DNA of 64,000 nucleotides from an uncultured Acetatifactor sp. (GCA_910588225.1 CAJUQT010000002.1:89626-153625); one strand, 5' to 3'. Positions 26,090 through 34,745 are shown, counted from the stretch's first letter. Program-made: numbers and translations. The notes: generated by a model not told the origin, from the sequence alone.

Positions 26090-27385
26090 ATGGAACAATA
26101 TGCAATCAAAGGTGGAAATCCTCTGGTTGGCGATGTGGAAATAGCGGGTGCGAAGAATGCGGCACTCCCGGTTTTTGCTGCGGCAGCCATGACGGATGAA
26201 ACCGTATATATAGACAATATTCCGGATGTAAGCGACATTGATGTGATTTTAAACGCCATGAGCAGTATCGGCGTGACAGTGAAACGAATGGACAGGCATA
26301 AGGTTTTGATAAATGCCGGAAATATCCACAATCTGACTATTGAAAATGAGGGGTGTAAGAAGATCAGAGGCTCCTATTATCTGCTGGGAGCGTTTTTAGG
26401 AAAATATAAGCATGCGGAGGTTGTACTGCCGGGGGGCTGTGACATTGGCTATCGGGCCATCGACCAGCATTTGAAAGGATTTCGGGCGTTGGGCGCGGAG
26501 GTGATCATCGAACATGGCCTGATTAAGGCCAGGGCGGAGCACCTCCGGGGCGGACATGTATATATGGATAAGGTCAGCGTGGGTGCCACCATCAATGTGA
26601 TGATGGCGGCGGCGCTTGCGGAGGGTGCCACCACCATTGAGAACTCTGCAAAAGAACCCCATGTGGTGGATGTGGCTAATTTCCTGAACAGTATGGGCGC
26701 CAATGTGAAGGGCGCGGGGACGGATGTCATCAGAATCAAGGGGGTACCCAGACTTCACGGCACAGACTATACCATTATTCCGGATCAGATAGAGGCCGGT
26801 ACCTATATGTTTGCCGCGGCAGTGACAAAGGGCGATGTGACGGTTAAAAATGTCATTCCCAAACATCTGGAATCCATCACGGCCAAGCTGCTGGAGATTG
26901 GCTGTGAAGTGAAAGAGGCGGACGACAGTATCCGGGTGGTTGCGTCGAAGCCGCTGGTGCACTCTCAGGTGCGGACCCTTCCCTACCCCGGCTTCCCCAC
27001 GGACATGCAGCCCCAGATAACCGTGGCGCTGGCCCTGGCGAAGGGAACCAGCATTGTGACGGAGAGCATCTATGAGAATCGCTTTAAATATGTGGACGAG
27101 TTAATCAGAATGGGCGCTGATATCAAGGTGGAAGGCGGAGACACGGCCATCATTGACGGCGTGGGCAAATATACGGGAGCCAGCATCACGGTGCCGGACC
27201 TTCGGGCGGGAGCGGCTCTTGTGACGGCGGCTCTGGCAGCGGAAGGATTTACTTTGGTGGACGACATCCGGTACATTGAGCGGGGATATGAAGACTTTCC
27301 CTTAAAGCTGCGGAATCTGGGAGCCCAGATTGAGGTGGTGGAATCGGAAAAGGAATACCAGAAATTTAAGTTAAAGGTAGGATGA
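26090..27385 (+). CDS. murA: UDP-N-acetylglucosamine 1-carboxyvinyltransferase
   Basis: MurA transfers enolpyruvate from PEP to UDP-GlcNAc, the first committed step of peptidoglycan synthesis. The 431-residue protein has K22-N23 (AGAKNAAL) and the PEP-binding cysteine C117 in LPGGCDIGYRAID. Because Cys rather than Asp is present, a fosfomycin-sensitive type is expected. The conserved block PGFPTDMQPQ is intact. An AGAGGAAAATAAG site precedes the ATG. A strong terminator follows. Firmicutes often carry two copies, and which one this is cannot be decided here. It marks the last clear core gene before the accessory region. Confidence 0.97.
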   Translation: MEQYAIKGGNPLVGDVEIAGAKNAALPVFAAAAMTDETVYIDNIPDVSDIDVILNAMSSIGVTVKRMDRHKVLINAGNIHNLTIENEGCKKIRGSYYLLGAFLGKYKHAEVVLPGGCDIGYRAIDQHLKGFRALGAEVIIEHGLIKARAEHLRGGHVYMDKVSVGATINVMMAAALAEGATTIENSAKEPHVVDVANFLNSMGANVKGAGTDVIRIKGVPRLHGTDYTIIPDQIEAGTYMFAAAVTKGDVTVKNVIPKHLESITAKLLEIGCEVKEADDSIRVVASKPLVHSQVRTLPYPGFPTDMQPQITVALALAKGTSIVTESIYENRFKYVDELIRMGADIKVEGGDTAIIDGVGKYTGASITVPDLRAGAALVTAALAAEGFTLVDDIRYIERGYEDFPLKLRNLGAQIEVVESEKEYQKFKLKVG

Positions 27386-27435
27386 AGTTAAGACTGAAAA
27401 TGTCAGGATAAACAGAAGATAGAACATTGGAAAAG

Positions 27436-27462
27436 CTGTTGCAGGATATGCAGCAGTTTTTT
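27436..27462 (+). terminator. Rho-independent terminator of murA
   Basis: CTGTTGCA and TGCAGCAG pair around the 5-nt loop GGATA and are followed directly by TTTTTT. It lies about 50 nt after the murA stop. Confidence 0.85.
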
Positions 27463-27763
27463 GTTGGGTTTTATTCCCGCGAGCAACGAGCCAAGCGGGC
27501 ATGCTTGCATGTACATTTGTGTCATCACGTCAGGCAGATAGCCTAATTTTGTATTTAACTTGTTTTACGTTATTTAACTCGTTTCAACTCAATTTACTTG
27601 ATTGTCTGATTTTACGCAATAGCTAGAAAACGTAGATAAAAATGTAAAAATCCCTTTCTGGAGGGAATTTCTTCTTGGAAGTGTGCTGGTCTGGACATCT
27701 CTACCCAGAACCAGCACTTTGTATGGGCGAATGCGCATGGCAGTTATCTTCTGCTCTCCATGT
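27463..27763. other. Non-coding stretch with short dyads
   Basis: About 300 nt without a credible gene. It holds CCCGC/GCGGG (27476-27499), then the dyad-rich GCATGCTTGCATG, and a weak TCCCT/AGGGA hairpin at 27651-27666 followed by a few Ts. These could be a dispersed repeat or the left boundary of the accessory region. Confidence 0.4.
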
Positions 27764-27964
27764 CTAATACAGTACTAAGGCAGTGGAGGGGGGGAAAGCG
27801 TAGTAACGGCGTCCATAGCTTGATACATTAACACCTTCACCAGCAAAGCCTAAGTTGTAGGCGGAAGTAGCAACATCACTTCGTGATGACCATAAAAAAC
27901 TACTCTGGCCTACATCCTTAAGTGTGCCAGTAGCATCAACTAAGCTAATATACCCGCTGCGCAC
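27764..27964 (-). pseudogene. Orphan C-terminal lectin-like (FISUMP/DUF1566-type) fragment
   Basis: The 66-residue frame reads GYISLVDATGTLKDVGQSSFLWSS, then SAYNLGFAGEGVNVSSYGRRYYAF. This is the usual end of Fib-succ-major, DUF1566 or variable-tip proteins (G.l..vG..g.yWSS...aY.l.F.......R.yaF). No N-terminal part, start region or ribosome site lies upstream; an in-frame TAG precedes it. A run of seven C residues follows the RYYAF codons, so the very end may be frameshifted. It lies downstream of a tyrosine recombinase on the same strand, so it could be a degraded gene or a silent C-terminal cassette. Confidence 0.55.
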
Positions 27965-28039
27965 GAAAAGTAGCGTCTAAGCCATATCGGTACCTAAACG
28001 CCTGTTCACTAATCTAAAATTTCTGCTCTCTACTCTTAT

Positions 28040-28612
28040 TTACATCAGTTCCATCTCCAGATATGCCTTATCCTTATCATCCTGTGCTACACCTAGGTAA
28101 CGTCTTGTGACCTCGTAGTTGCTGTGATTATAAATATCCATAATAACAACGGGAGACACTTTGCCGCTGTTCCATGCATGGTATCCCCACGTCTTTCTCA
28201 GGCTATGGCAGGATATTTTACCCATAATACCCAGAGCAACTACTGCCGTGTGGATGATTCGCCATGCCTGCACCCGGCTGATAGCCTTTGCGTCCTTCCG
28301 ATTGTTGGCAAAAATGTATTCGCCTTTACGGTGTGGATAGCACTGACGAAGTGCACCTAAGACTTGTGGGTGTAATGCTATTTCCCGGTTCTTTCCAGTC
28401 TTTTTCTCTGTAACATAAATGCGAATACGGAATTCCTTCCTCTCTTCATCATACACATCTGACCACTTCAAACGTAATAGATCGCTGATCCTAAGCACTG
28501 TATACGCATCCATGACAACCATGGCATAATTACGTAGCTGCCCTTTTTCCAGGAAATATCCTGCTAATGCCTTAAATTGTTTTTTGTCCCTGATTGGTTC
28601 TGTTGCTGCCAT
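28040..28612 (-). CDS. Short tyrosine recombinase/integrase
   Basis: The 190-residue protein is essentially a lone tyrosine recombinase catalytic domain without the usual arm- or core-binding N-terminus. The active set is visible: R41 (LRISDLLRLKW), K71 (TEKKTGK), H136-x2-R139 (HSLRKTWGYHAW), H163 (YNHSNYE) and nucleophile Y172 (RRYLGV). Such small recombinases often drive local inversions or cassette switching rather than integration of a whole element. AAGGGGG lies upstream of the ATG, but an inverted repeat (28624-28674) can pair with it. Next to it lies an orphan lectin-like C-terminal fragment. Intact motifs argue that it is active. Confidence 0.92.
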   Translation of the reverse strand: MAATEPIRDKKQFKALAGYFLEKGQLRNYAMVVMDAYTVLRISDLLRLKWSDVYDEERKEFRIRIYVTEKKTGKNREIALHPQVLGALRQCYPHRKGEYIFANNRKDAKAISRVQAWRIIHTAVVALGIMGKISCHSLRKTWGYHAWNSGKVSPVVIMDIYNHSNYEVTRRYLGVAQDDKDKAYLEMELM

Positions 28613-28623
28613 AATATAATAAA

Positions 28624-28674
28624 CCCCCTTATTCTTTGATATGTCTAAGTATACCGCACATCAGGATAAGGGGG
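28624..28674. repeat. Inverted repeat covering the recombinase ribosome site
   Basis: CCCCCTTAT (28624-28632) and ATAAGGGGG (28666-28674) are perfect inverted 9-mers 33 nt apart. On the recombinase mRNA the downstream arm contains the AAGGGGG ribosome site. Pairing would hide it. It could equally be a recombinase binding site. Confidence 0.55.
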
Positions 28675-28981
28675 ACTTGTTAACATTTTACTGATATTGC
28701 TACCTATTTTAACACCGGGAAAGACCGTATGCAATAGATTTTGAGAGATTTTTGGAAAAGGAATGGTTGTGAAAGCTGGATTAATAGGGTAAAAACCATA
28801 CTTTTCGTAAGCGGAATGTAACAGCATCAGTATTGTGTTACATCTTGTTAAGGTTAATGGTGTCAGGGAATATCATAGATTCAGAATTGCTTTCTTGAAC
28901 GACTATTTTACCAGTATCATTACGCAAATAGTGTGTTGTTATCCTTAGTCAAGTGGACACAATATTAGCTTGGGAGGGATT
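28675..28981. other. AT-rich intergenic region before the lipoprotein array
   Basis: About 300 nt with no credible gene. It contains a perfect 8-bp dyad, ATGTAACA (28816-28823) and TGTTACAT (28836-28843), of operator size. CTTGTTAA occurs at both ends of the region. The promoter for the lipoprotein genes should lie here, but I see no clear consensus pair. Confidence 0.4.
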
Positions 28982-30151
28982 ATGAAGAAAAGAATTATTG
29001 TAACTATACTGGCTTGGATAATTGGCACCGCAATGTTGGTGGGGTGCGGAAACGGGAATGATGCATCTGTTTTGACACCCGAGGCGTCCAATTCTTCGGG
29101 AACAAACGTCGCAATTCCGGAAGAAACACCCGTGACTGCGGCTACGGAAGCCCCGAAGATGACAGTGCCCGAATCTGCCACTGATGACGATTTTGGCCGT
29201 CCGCCTGAAGACGAATGCATACCGGATGACTGGATGGGTGAAGAGCCTACGGAAAGTACCGAAGTAACCACAATTACACCGGGAGAGGTTGAGGGGATAA
29301 TTGTAGCACAGGTGGATTGGAGAGACTTATTATTAATGTCTTATACTATATTTACGGTTGATCCAGAAACCAACATCTCACAAGAAATCAACCGGTTCTC
29401 CTTTCCCAACGTCACAAAGTACGACACAGGAATTAATATTCGGCCAGCAATGGGATTCAATCGTTTTGCAAATTTATATGACTATTTTTCTAACGATTAC
29501 ACCAAGGTTGCTGCAACAAAAACTGATACCAGCACCGGAGAAATACACGCTGGCTGGCTTGATTCTGTCGGAAACTTTTATGATGTAACTGAAGCCCTTA
29601 ATGAACAGGCACAGAGCGACTTTGATGCTCCTGCCCAGTACTATGCAGTCGGATTTCAGGATGACATATTTATTTATGTGTACCATGATGGTCGTCAATT
29701 CGATCAATATTACGGAGTAGCTGTAGATAATGTAGTTCCTGGGGCATCATGGCAGATTGATAGCTCCGATAAAATGATTGGGGCAGATTATGATACTTGG
29801 CACTGGATGAACCATTATTTGTTGACAGACTGGCTGGATGACGACCACGCTTTAGTGGTAGATGATCGGCAGGAAAAGTGTCGTATTGTCACAATTAGCA
29901 CTCAAACATTTGAAGAATATCTCCCCGGCGAATCGACACACCATAACTGGAGCGCCGTAGTGAGTCCAAATGGTGACCGAGTAGCTTTTATGTCACAGCC
30001 GAATGCTGGTACAGATATTAATATGTACATCGCTTCTATATCTGGAGATAATCCGACAAAGTTTACCCCTGACTTCTTTATTGCTCAACCACCAACAACG
30101 GCTCTACCTTCCAGCGGTGCAATTTATTATTACATTCTGGAATGGAGGTAG
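28982..30151 (+). CDS. Lipoprotein, first of three tandem paralogues
   Basis: The 389-residue lipoprotein has lipobox MLVGC (Cys22), a Thr/Glu/Pro-rich linker and the family signature GRPPEDEC.PDDWMGEEPTESTE (about 77-100). The beta-rich domain that follows contains a WD40-like/TolB-type unit near the end (SPNGDRVAFMSQ..AGTDINMYIASI). It ends in LEWR. A propeller-type, outward-facing binding protein is my inference. GGGAGG precedes the ATG. Its last two sense codons and stop (TGG AGG TAG) supply the ribosome site of the next gene, 4 nt downstream. The three genes share N- and C-termini but differ through the middle. Confidence 0.85.
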   Translation: MKKRIIVTILAWIIGTAMLVGCGNGNDASVLTPEASNSSGTNVAIPEETPVTAATEAPKMTVPESATDDDFGRPPEDECIPDDWMGEEPTESTEVTTITPGEVEGIIVAQVDWRDLLLMSYTIFTVDPETNISQEINRFSFPNVTKYDTGINIRPAMGFNRFANLYDYFSNDYTKVAATKTDTSTGEIHAGWLDSVGNFYDVTEALNEQAQSDFDAPAQYYAVGFQDDIFIYVYHDGRQFDQYYGVAVDNVVPGASWQIDSSDKMIGADYDTWHWMNHYLLTDWLDDDHALVVDDRQEKCRIVTISTQTFEEYLPGESTHHNWSAVVSPNGDRVAFMSQPNAGTDINMYIASISGDNPTKFTPDFFIAQPPTTALPSSGAIYYYILEWR

Positions 30152-30155
30152 TGAA

Positions 30156-31325
30156 ATGAGAAAACGATTCCTTGTAACTATGTTGGCTGTAGTATTTAGT
30201 GCGACCATATTGGTCGGCTGCGGAAGTGGTAATGATGCACCTGCAGAAACAATGGCAAGTTCACCGGTAGCAGATACTGCTACACCGATGCCGGAAGAAA
30301 CACCCGCAACTGCAGCTACGGAAGCCCTGAAGATGACAGAATCTGAGCTCATCGACGATGACCTTGGTCGTCCACCCGAAGACGAATGCGTACCGGATGA
30401 CTGGATGGGTGAAGAGTCCACGGAAAGTACTGAAGCGGTCGTCACTGAACCGGGAGAAGTTGAGGGGATAATTGTGGTGCAGAGTTATTATCGTGCCGAT
30501 AGTAGCGGTAAGGGTAATAATTTCTTCTACGAAATAAATTCCGTTGCCCCTTCCGATGGCACCATAAACCACATTGTTACTTTTTCGTACTATCAACCCT
30601 ACAATGTAAATAACGCAGAGTTTTATTTTCTCCCCTGCAATATTGGCATCAATAACCACATTGGCTACGACCGTAAGGTCTTCTCTGACGATTTTAGCAA
30701 AATGGCAATTACCATATGCTATACTGCTCGTAATGAGACTCACGCTGGGTGGATAGATCAGAACGGCAATTTCTTTGATGTAACTGAAGCATTGGGAGAG
30801 CTGGCGAGCGATTTTGATGACCCGGTTCATTACGCAGCGGTTGGATTTACAGATGATGACTTATTCGTATATAACGACAACCTTTATGCCTATGCTGATG
30901 CGTGGAGCACGCTTAACTTCCGGTATACTGACAGCACAAATCCCATCAACAGCCAAGAGGGTAATCCACTGAGCGATTATGATCCAATTATTCAGGCACC
31001 TAATGTGTACTGTATATCCGACATCAATGATGCCCGATATATCGTAAGCACCCCGAGTTTTAATGCTTGCGAAAGCTTTATCTACGACTCGAATACTGCC
31101 GAAATTGCGTCGTATATTCCCGGTAATGCACGTATAAATTGGAGCGGCGTGTTTAGCCCGGATGGCGGCAAGATTGCGTTTTTATCGCAGCCCAAGGAAG
31201 GCAGCGGCACCCCCGAGATTTTCGTGATTTCACCAAATGGCGGCGAACCGGAGAAGATTAGCTGCAATTTGAACCTTAGTAACAACCTTACTACTATGCC
31301 CAGTGCTTTACTTGAGTGGAGGTAG
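30156..31325 (+). CDS. Lipoprotein, second of three tandem paralogues
   Basis: The 389-residue protein has lipobox ILVGC (Cys22), the shared signature GRPPEDECVPDDWMGEESTES, a divergent middle, and a PD40-like unit (SPDGGKIAFLSQPKEGSGTPEIFVIS) before the terminal LEWR. The N-terminal 90 residues are nearly identical to those of the third copy and less so to the first. The start at 30156 is fixed by GGAGG formed by the end of the upstream gene. A longer frame from 30003 overlaps that gene and is spurious. This copy also ends TGG AGG TAG and so provides the next ribosome site. Function is unknown beyond surface exposure. Confidence 0.86.
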   Translation: MRKRFLVTMLAVVFSATILVGCGSGNDAPAETMASSPVADTATPMPEETPATAATEALKMTESELIDDDLGRPPEDECVPDDWMGEESTESTEAVVTEPGEVEGIIVVQSYYRADSSGKGNNFFYEINSVAPSDGTINHIVTFSYYQPYNVNNAEFYFLPCNIGINNHIGYDRKVFSDDFSKMAITICYTARNETHAGWIDQNGNFFDVTEALGELASDFDDPVHYAAVGFTDDDLFVYNDNLYAYADAWSTLNFRYTDSTNPINSQEGNPLSDYDPIIQAPNVYCISDINDARYIVSTPSFNACESFIYDSNTAEIASYIPGNARINWSGVFSPDGGKIAFLSQPKEGSGTPEIFVISPNGGEPEKISCNLNLSNNLTTMPSALLEWR

Positions 31326-31327
31326 AA

Positions 31328-32542
31328 ATGATGAGAAAACGATTCCTTGTAACTATGTTAGCTGTGGTGCTCAGTGCCACTGTGTTAGTCGGCTGCGGAA
31401 GTGGTAATGATGCACCTGCAGAAGCAATGGCAAGTTCACCGGCAGCAGATACTGCTACGCCAATGCCGGAAGAAACGCCCGTAACTGCAGCTACAGAAGC
31501 TCCGAAGATGACAGAATCCGAGTCCGTCAATGATGATGGCTTTGGCCGTCCGCCTGAAGACGAATGTGTATCGGATGACTGGATAGGTGAAGAGCCTACG
31601 GAAAGTACCGAAGTAGCCATCACTGAGCCGGGAGAGGTTGAGGGGATAATAATACTGCAGGCGAACTACAAAAGTAATGCCTTTGCCCCGTCCTTCGTCG
31701 TCAGCGCAGTCAATCCCGACACAGGAGATTACTATACTGTGTCATCCTTTGTGTTTGAGCATGTAGCCCGCGTTAACGAAACTGAGTCTATCATTGAACC
31801 CGGTTACAAACTCTCACGCTATTCGAATTACCGTGACATGTTCAATGAGGATTTTACACTGATGGCCGCTACTAAGACTTTTTTAAGCAATGAGGCGCAA
31901 CATGCTGGCTGGGTAGACCAATCTGGAGAATTCTTTGATCTCACCGTGGCGTTGAATGAGCAAGCTCAAAGCGATTTTGATCCGATTAAGTACTATAATG
32001 CTGTCGGCTTTACTCAGGATGGATATTTTATTTATGCCGAAGTGACAGATTACCTTCACCCGACATATTATATGGTGCCTTTGGATAATATCACTCCCGG
32101 AGCTTCTTATGAGGTGAGCGGTGACAGCTCTTACGTGATGGATGTTTACTCCGATGTATGGAAATGGAAAAGTCATTACTACATTACTTCTTGGATTAAT
32201 GAAAATGAGTTCCTTGCCGTAAATCGTTCCAACGGGATGAGCGTGTGTTCACGGGCTAATATTTCCGATCAGTCTATTACTGACATAATTCCTACCGGTG
32301 GTTCGCAGACCAGCTGGAGTCCGGTGATTGGACCGGATGGAGTTAGCGTTGCCTTTCTCTCTACAGCACAAAGGGGTAACGACAACCCTTCAATATACTT
32401 GACGGACATCAGCGGAGCAAATGCACCGTCCAAACTGGGAACTGCATATTCTCCCATCTGCGGCAGAGTAGGAGACAACGGCACCGTCATGGAAGTTATC
32501 TCCCCCGCATACTATTACACCAGCATCTTAGAGTGGAGATAA
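31328..32542 (+). CDS. Lipoprotein, third of three tandem paralogues
   Basis: The 404-residue protein has lipobox VLVGC (Cys23), the shared GRPPEDEC.SDDWIGEEPTESTE block, a divergent central region and a final LEWR. The PD40-like unit is weaker than in the other copies (GPDGVSVAFLSTAQRGNDNPSIYL). It begins with two ATGs (31328/31331) after GGAGG from the upstream gene's last codons. Unlike the others it ends TGG AGA TAA, so the ribosome-site-forming end is lost, consistent with being last in the array. The pattern suggests duplication followed by divergence of the middle. Confidence 0.86.
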   Translation: MMRKRFLVTMLAVVLSATVLVGCGSGNDAPAEAMASSPAADTATPMPEETPVTAATEAPKMTESESVNDDGFGRPPEDECVSDDWIGEEPTESTEVAITEPGEVEGIIILQANYKSNAFAPSFVVSAVNPDTGDYYTVSSFVFEHVARVNETESIIEPGYKLSRYSNYRDMFNEDFTLMAATKTFLSNEAQHAGWVDQSGEFFDLTVALNEQAQSDFDPIKYYNAVGFTQDGYFIYAEVTDYLHPTYYMVPLDNITPGASYEVSGDSSYVMDVYSDVWKWKSHYYITSWINENEFLAVNRSNGMSVCSRANISDQSITDIIPTGGSQTSWSPVIGPDGVSVAFLSTAQRGNDNPSIYLTDISGANAPSKLGTAYSPICGRVGDNGTVMEVISPAYYYTSILEWR

Positions 32543-32627
32543 CATCAGGCTTACCTCAGCGCATCGGGAGTACGGTTTATTACTTATAGATATAATCGAT
32601 TCGCACGTTGAAAGGAGAGTGATATGG

Positions 32628-33026
32628 ATGGCGAATTATGAAGACATTATTCAGCACTACATGCAGGAAGGGTGGCTGACGATTCCAAGTTATTACAACA
32701 CAGAGGGCAAGGAGCCACGATGCAAAATTTGCGGGCATGAAAACAATCATAATGGCGAGCGCGAATGTCATGGCTGTTGGTCAATTAAATTCAGGGAAGA
32801 GAAAGCTAAAAAGACCATCATGGGCTTAAGTGTTAAAGAAATCAAATTATCTGATTGGCAGATTTTTCAAGTTATTGCTCGACAGATTTTGAATGGAGAA
32901 ACGCCATATACTACACCAGAAGAATTTGCAATAGCGTGTAAAGCTCATATGGAGGAACAGAGAGATCTTTGGCAAACCAAAAAAGTTGAACAGCAAAGAA
33001 TCGACGAAATTCTTCACAGTAGTTGA
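32628..33026 (+). CDS. Small zinc-ribbon-like protein
   Basis: The 132-residue protein carries CKICGHENNHNGERECHGCW (about 26-45), two C-x2-C pairs of a zinc ribbon, followed by a charged helical C-terminus. ATG 32628 is chosen with AAAGGAG about 10 nt upstream; a GTG three codons earlier is possible. It lies 85 nt after the lipoprotein array and may be read from the same transcript. No known family is recognised. Zinc ribbons of this size often bind nucleic acid or protein. Nothing further can be claimed. Confidence 0.75.
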   Translation: MANYEDIIQHYMQEGWLTIPSYYNTEGKEPRCKICGHENNHNGERECHGCWSIKFREEKAKKTIMGLSVKEIKLSDWQIFQVIARQILNGETPYTTPEEFAIACKAHMEEQRDLWQTKKVEQQRIDEILHSS

Positions 33027-33130
33027 CAACCACACCGCTAGCTAGCGCTTCTCCATTATTCTGTACAGTGTCGGAAATCTAATTGTTCCGCCTGTCGCCA
33101 AAACTCAAAGCCACTAAGGAGGTGATGTGT

Positions 33131-33631
33131 ATGGAAGCATTACTTATTTTTGTACCCGGCATTTTTCTTGCAATTTGGTTTGCAGTTTCTGCTGTGCGGG
33201 GTAGTAAGAAGCACTACATGAAAGCCCCACAACCCACAACGCCAACAAAGTCAAGTCGAGATTGGTGCTCAATTCATAACTCTTACTTTGGAGTCATGGG
33301 CACCACGTGTCCATCGTGCGAAAATGACTTTCATAATGATGTTCTTGCAGGAGTCTTCCCGCCAGGAATTGATGAGAGCAATAAAGACCTTTATTTTGTG
33401 GAGGATTGGATTGCTCTACGTAAAATCGACATGAAGTGGCATAGCGGTGAAATTACTGAACAAGAAGCTATTCGGCAACGCGATGAGTATGTCAAAACGG
33501 TGATTTTTCATCGTATCGCTATTGCCCGTGGTACGGCCCCAGAGGTTCAAAAAGCCAAAGCTGATGCCAATGCAAAACGTCTCAACAATTACGCTGGCGC
33601 AGCGCAATACTCTGGTATTACTCCCAAATAA
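33131..33631 (+). CDS. Membrane-anchored small protein with Cys/His cluster
   Basis: The 166-residue protein starts with one transmembrane segment (about 3-24), then a linker, then WCSIHNSYFGVMGTTCPSCENDFH, a possible zinc site, and a helical C-terminus. It lacks a cleavable signal. I chose ATG 33131 because AAGGAGG lies 8 nt upstream; an ATG two codons earlier is too close to that site. A strong bidirectional terminator follows. The function is unknown. The metal cluster echoes the zinc-ribbon gene just upstream. Confidence 0.72.
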   Translation: MEALLIFVPGIFLAIWFAVSAVRGSKKHYMKAPQPTTPTKSSRDWCSIHNSYFGVMGTTCPSCENDFHNDVLAGVFPPGIDESNKDLYFVEDWIALRKIDMKWHSGEITEQEAIRQRDEYVKTVIFHRIAIARGTAPEVQKAKADANAKRLNNYAGAAQYSGITPK

Positions 33632-33662
33632 GAGTTCATGGCCGAAGACCTACCTTCAGCGC

Positions 33663-33709
33663 AAAAATCTGGAGTCGTTCCCGAACGGAAAAACCGACTC
33701 CAGATTTTT
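33663..33709. terminator. Strong bidirectional terminator
   Basis: A perfect 15-bp stem (AAAAATCTGGAGTCG against CGACTCCAGATTTTT) has an A-run on one side and a T-run on the other. It separates two convergent genes (33131 and 33719). Confidence 0.9.
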
Positions 33710-33718
33710 GAGGGTATA

Positions 33719-34237
33719 CTACCTTATGTAACGTTTACGTAAAGGTTCTGGCAGGACTTTTGCCAGACTTTCTCTAAGTTGTTTCATCTTCCGGGAAATA
33801 GCCGAATCGTGCTTTTCCAGTATCTTTGCCGCCTCTGTTTGTATCAAATCATCTACAACCAGTAGTGTGAGCAGTAGGATATCTTTCTCGCCAAGTGTCC
33901 TGATCCATTCAACGATTTCCGGAGTATCTATGTCATCTAGCCAAGCCATATAGTGCCATTCGCTGATTTCCACTTGTGGCGTACTGAACTGTTCCAAATA
34001 ATCCTCAAGAAACGGATTGTTGCTCATGTCTGCATCACTGCCATCCTGAAATTTCATCCCATCATAAGATTGCGTGTGCGTATAGAATTTCCTGTTGCTG
34101 TTGAGCTCATTCAGCAATATGCGGTGTATAATTCCAATCGTATCTCCCGCTATGCCCTCTGCCCGGCAGGTTGCTGCTATCTGTGCAAATTCTTTTTCCA
34201 TCTTGTCCCTGTGGTATCCATAATTGTATCCGGCCAT
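33719..34237 (-). CDS. Sigma-70 region 4-like regulator
   Basis: The 172-residue protein ends with a sigma region 4-type helix-turn-helix, LGEKDILLLTLLVVDDLIQTEAAKILEKHDSAISRKMKQL. Here the QTEAAKILEKHDSAISRKM part is the DNA-recognition unit. The N-terminal half is helical and charged (HRDKMEKEFAQIAATCRAEG) and is not a clear region 2. Such truncated sigma-like proteins are common in Firmicute integrative elements and regulate excision or transfer genes. Start ATG 34237 has AAAGGGG 7 nt upstream; the longer frame reads through untranslated sequence. A small gene lies upstream on the same strand. Confidence 0.82.
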   Translation of the reverse strand: MAGYNYGYHRDKMEKEFAQIAATCRAEGIAGDTIGIIHRILLNELNSNRKFYTHTQSYDGMKFQDGSDADMSNNPFLEDYLEQFSTPQVEISEWHYMAWLDDIDTPEIVEWIRTLGEKDILLLTLLVVDDLIQTEAAKILEKHDSAISRKMKQLRESLAKVLPEPLRKRYIR

Positions 34238-34421
34238 AATAAGCCCCTTTCTTGGTGGCGGTGTCCGCCGAAGCCGTTCTGGCTGGATATCCTGAAGACG
34301 CCAAAACGGCAGCGCGGAACACCGAATGTCTTTGTTCGATGCCCGTACTGCCGTCTCAGAATTCTGGTAATCCCAGAACCGCGGTCTCGCGGAAATGTTA
34401 AGTTTTTGCTGCTCCTGCTGC

Positions 34422-34604
34422 CTACTTGGCAGAGGGTTCTTCACTGGAAAGCACCTCTATCGGTGTCTCTGGCGGGATGATGATTTGCACAATGTATTTT
34501 CCGCGCTTTATCTCGATCACCCCCTTTTCTTGAAAATATTTTGCTGTCACCCTGCCTATAATGTCGCAGATGTCTCTTGTTTGGTTTTTGGATGTTTGTT
34601 TCAT
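34422..34604 (-). CDS. Small element-encoded protein
   Basis: The 60-residue protein (MKQTSKNQTRDICDII...KRGKYIVQIIIPPETPIEVL) resembles short accessory proteins of Firmicute integrative elements, with a basic N-terminus and a strand-rich end. I cannot name it. ATG 34604 has GGAGG 8 nt upstream; an in-frame ATG five codons earlier has no ribosome site. It precedes the sigma-like gene by 184 nt on the same strand, so the two may form one regulatory transcript. Direct repeats at 34692 lie in its upstream region. Confidence 0.7.
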   Translation of the reverse strand: MKQTSKNQTRDICDIIGRVTAKYFQEKGVIEIKRGKYIVQIIIPPETPIEVLSSEEPSAK

Positions 34605-34691
34605 AAGGTGTACCTCCATTTGGTTTATTTGCTCTGGACGGAACTGCCCTGTGCTTAGTTTAATGATAGTAGAATTTCTGAAGTTTTTCAG

Positions 34692-34745
34692 GTTTCGGAG
34701 GAAAGTGGAATCGTTTCGGAAGAAAGTGGAACCACTTCGGAAGAA
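34692..34745. repeat. Direct repeats of 21-bp period
   Basis: GTTTCGGAGGAAAGTGGAATC (34692-34712) is followed immediately by GTTTCGGAAGAAAGTGGAACC (34713-34733) and a partial third unit, ACTTCGGAAGAA. The two full units differ at only two positions. The 21-bp period puts them on the same helix face, as for iterons or a cooperatively bound operator. They lie between divergent promoters of the element. Confidence 0.7.

Noticed and set aside
27764..27964. Diversity-generating retroelement variable region
   Set aside because: The fragment resembles variable-tip C-termini, but no reverse transcriptase or template repeat is present in the window.
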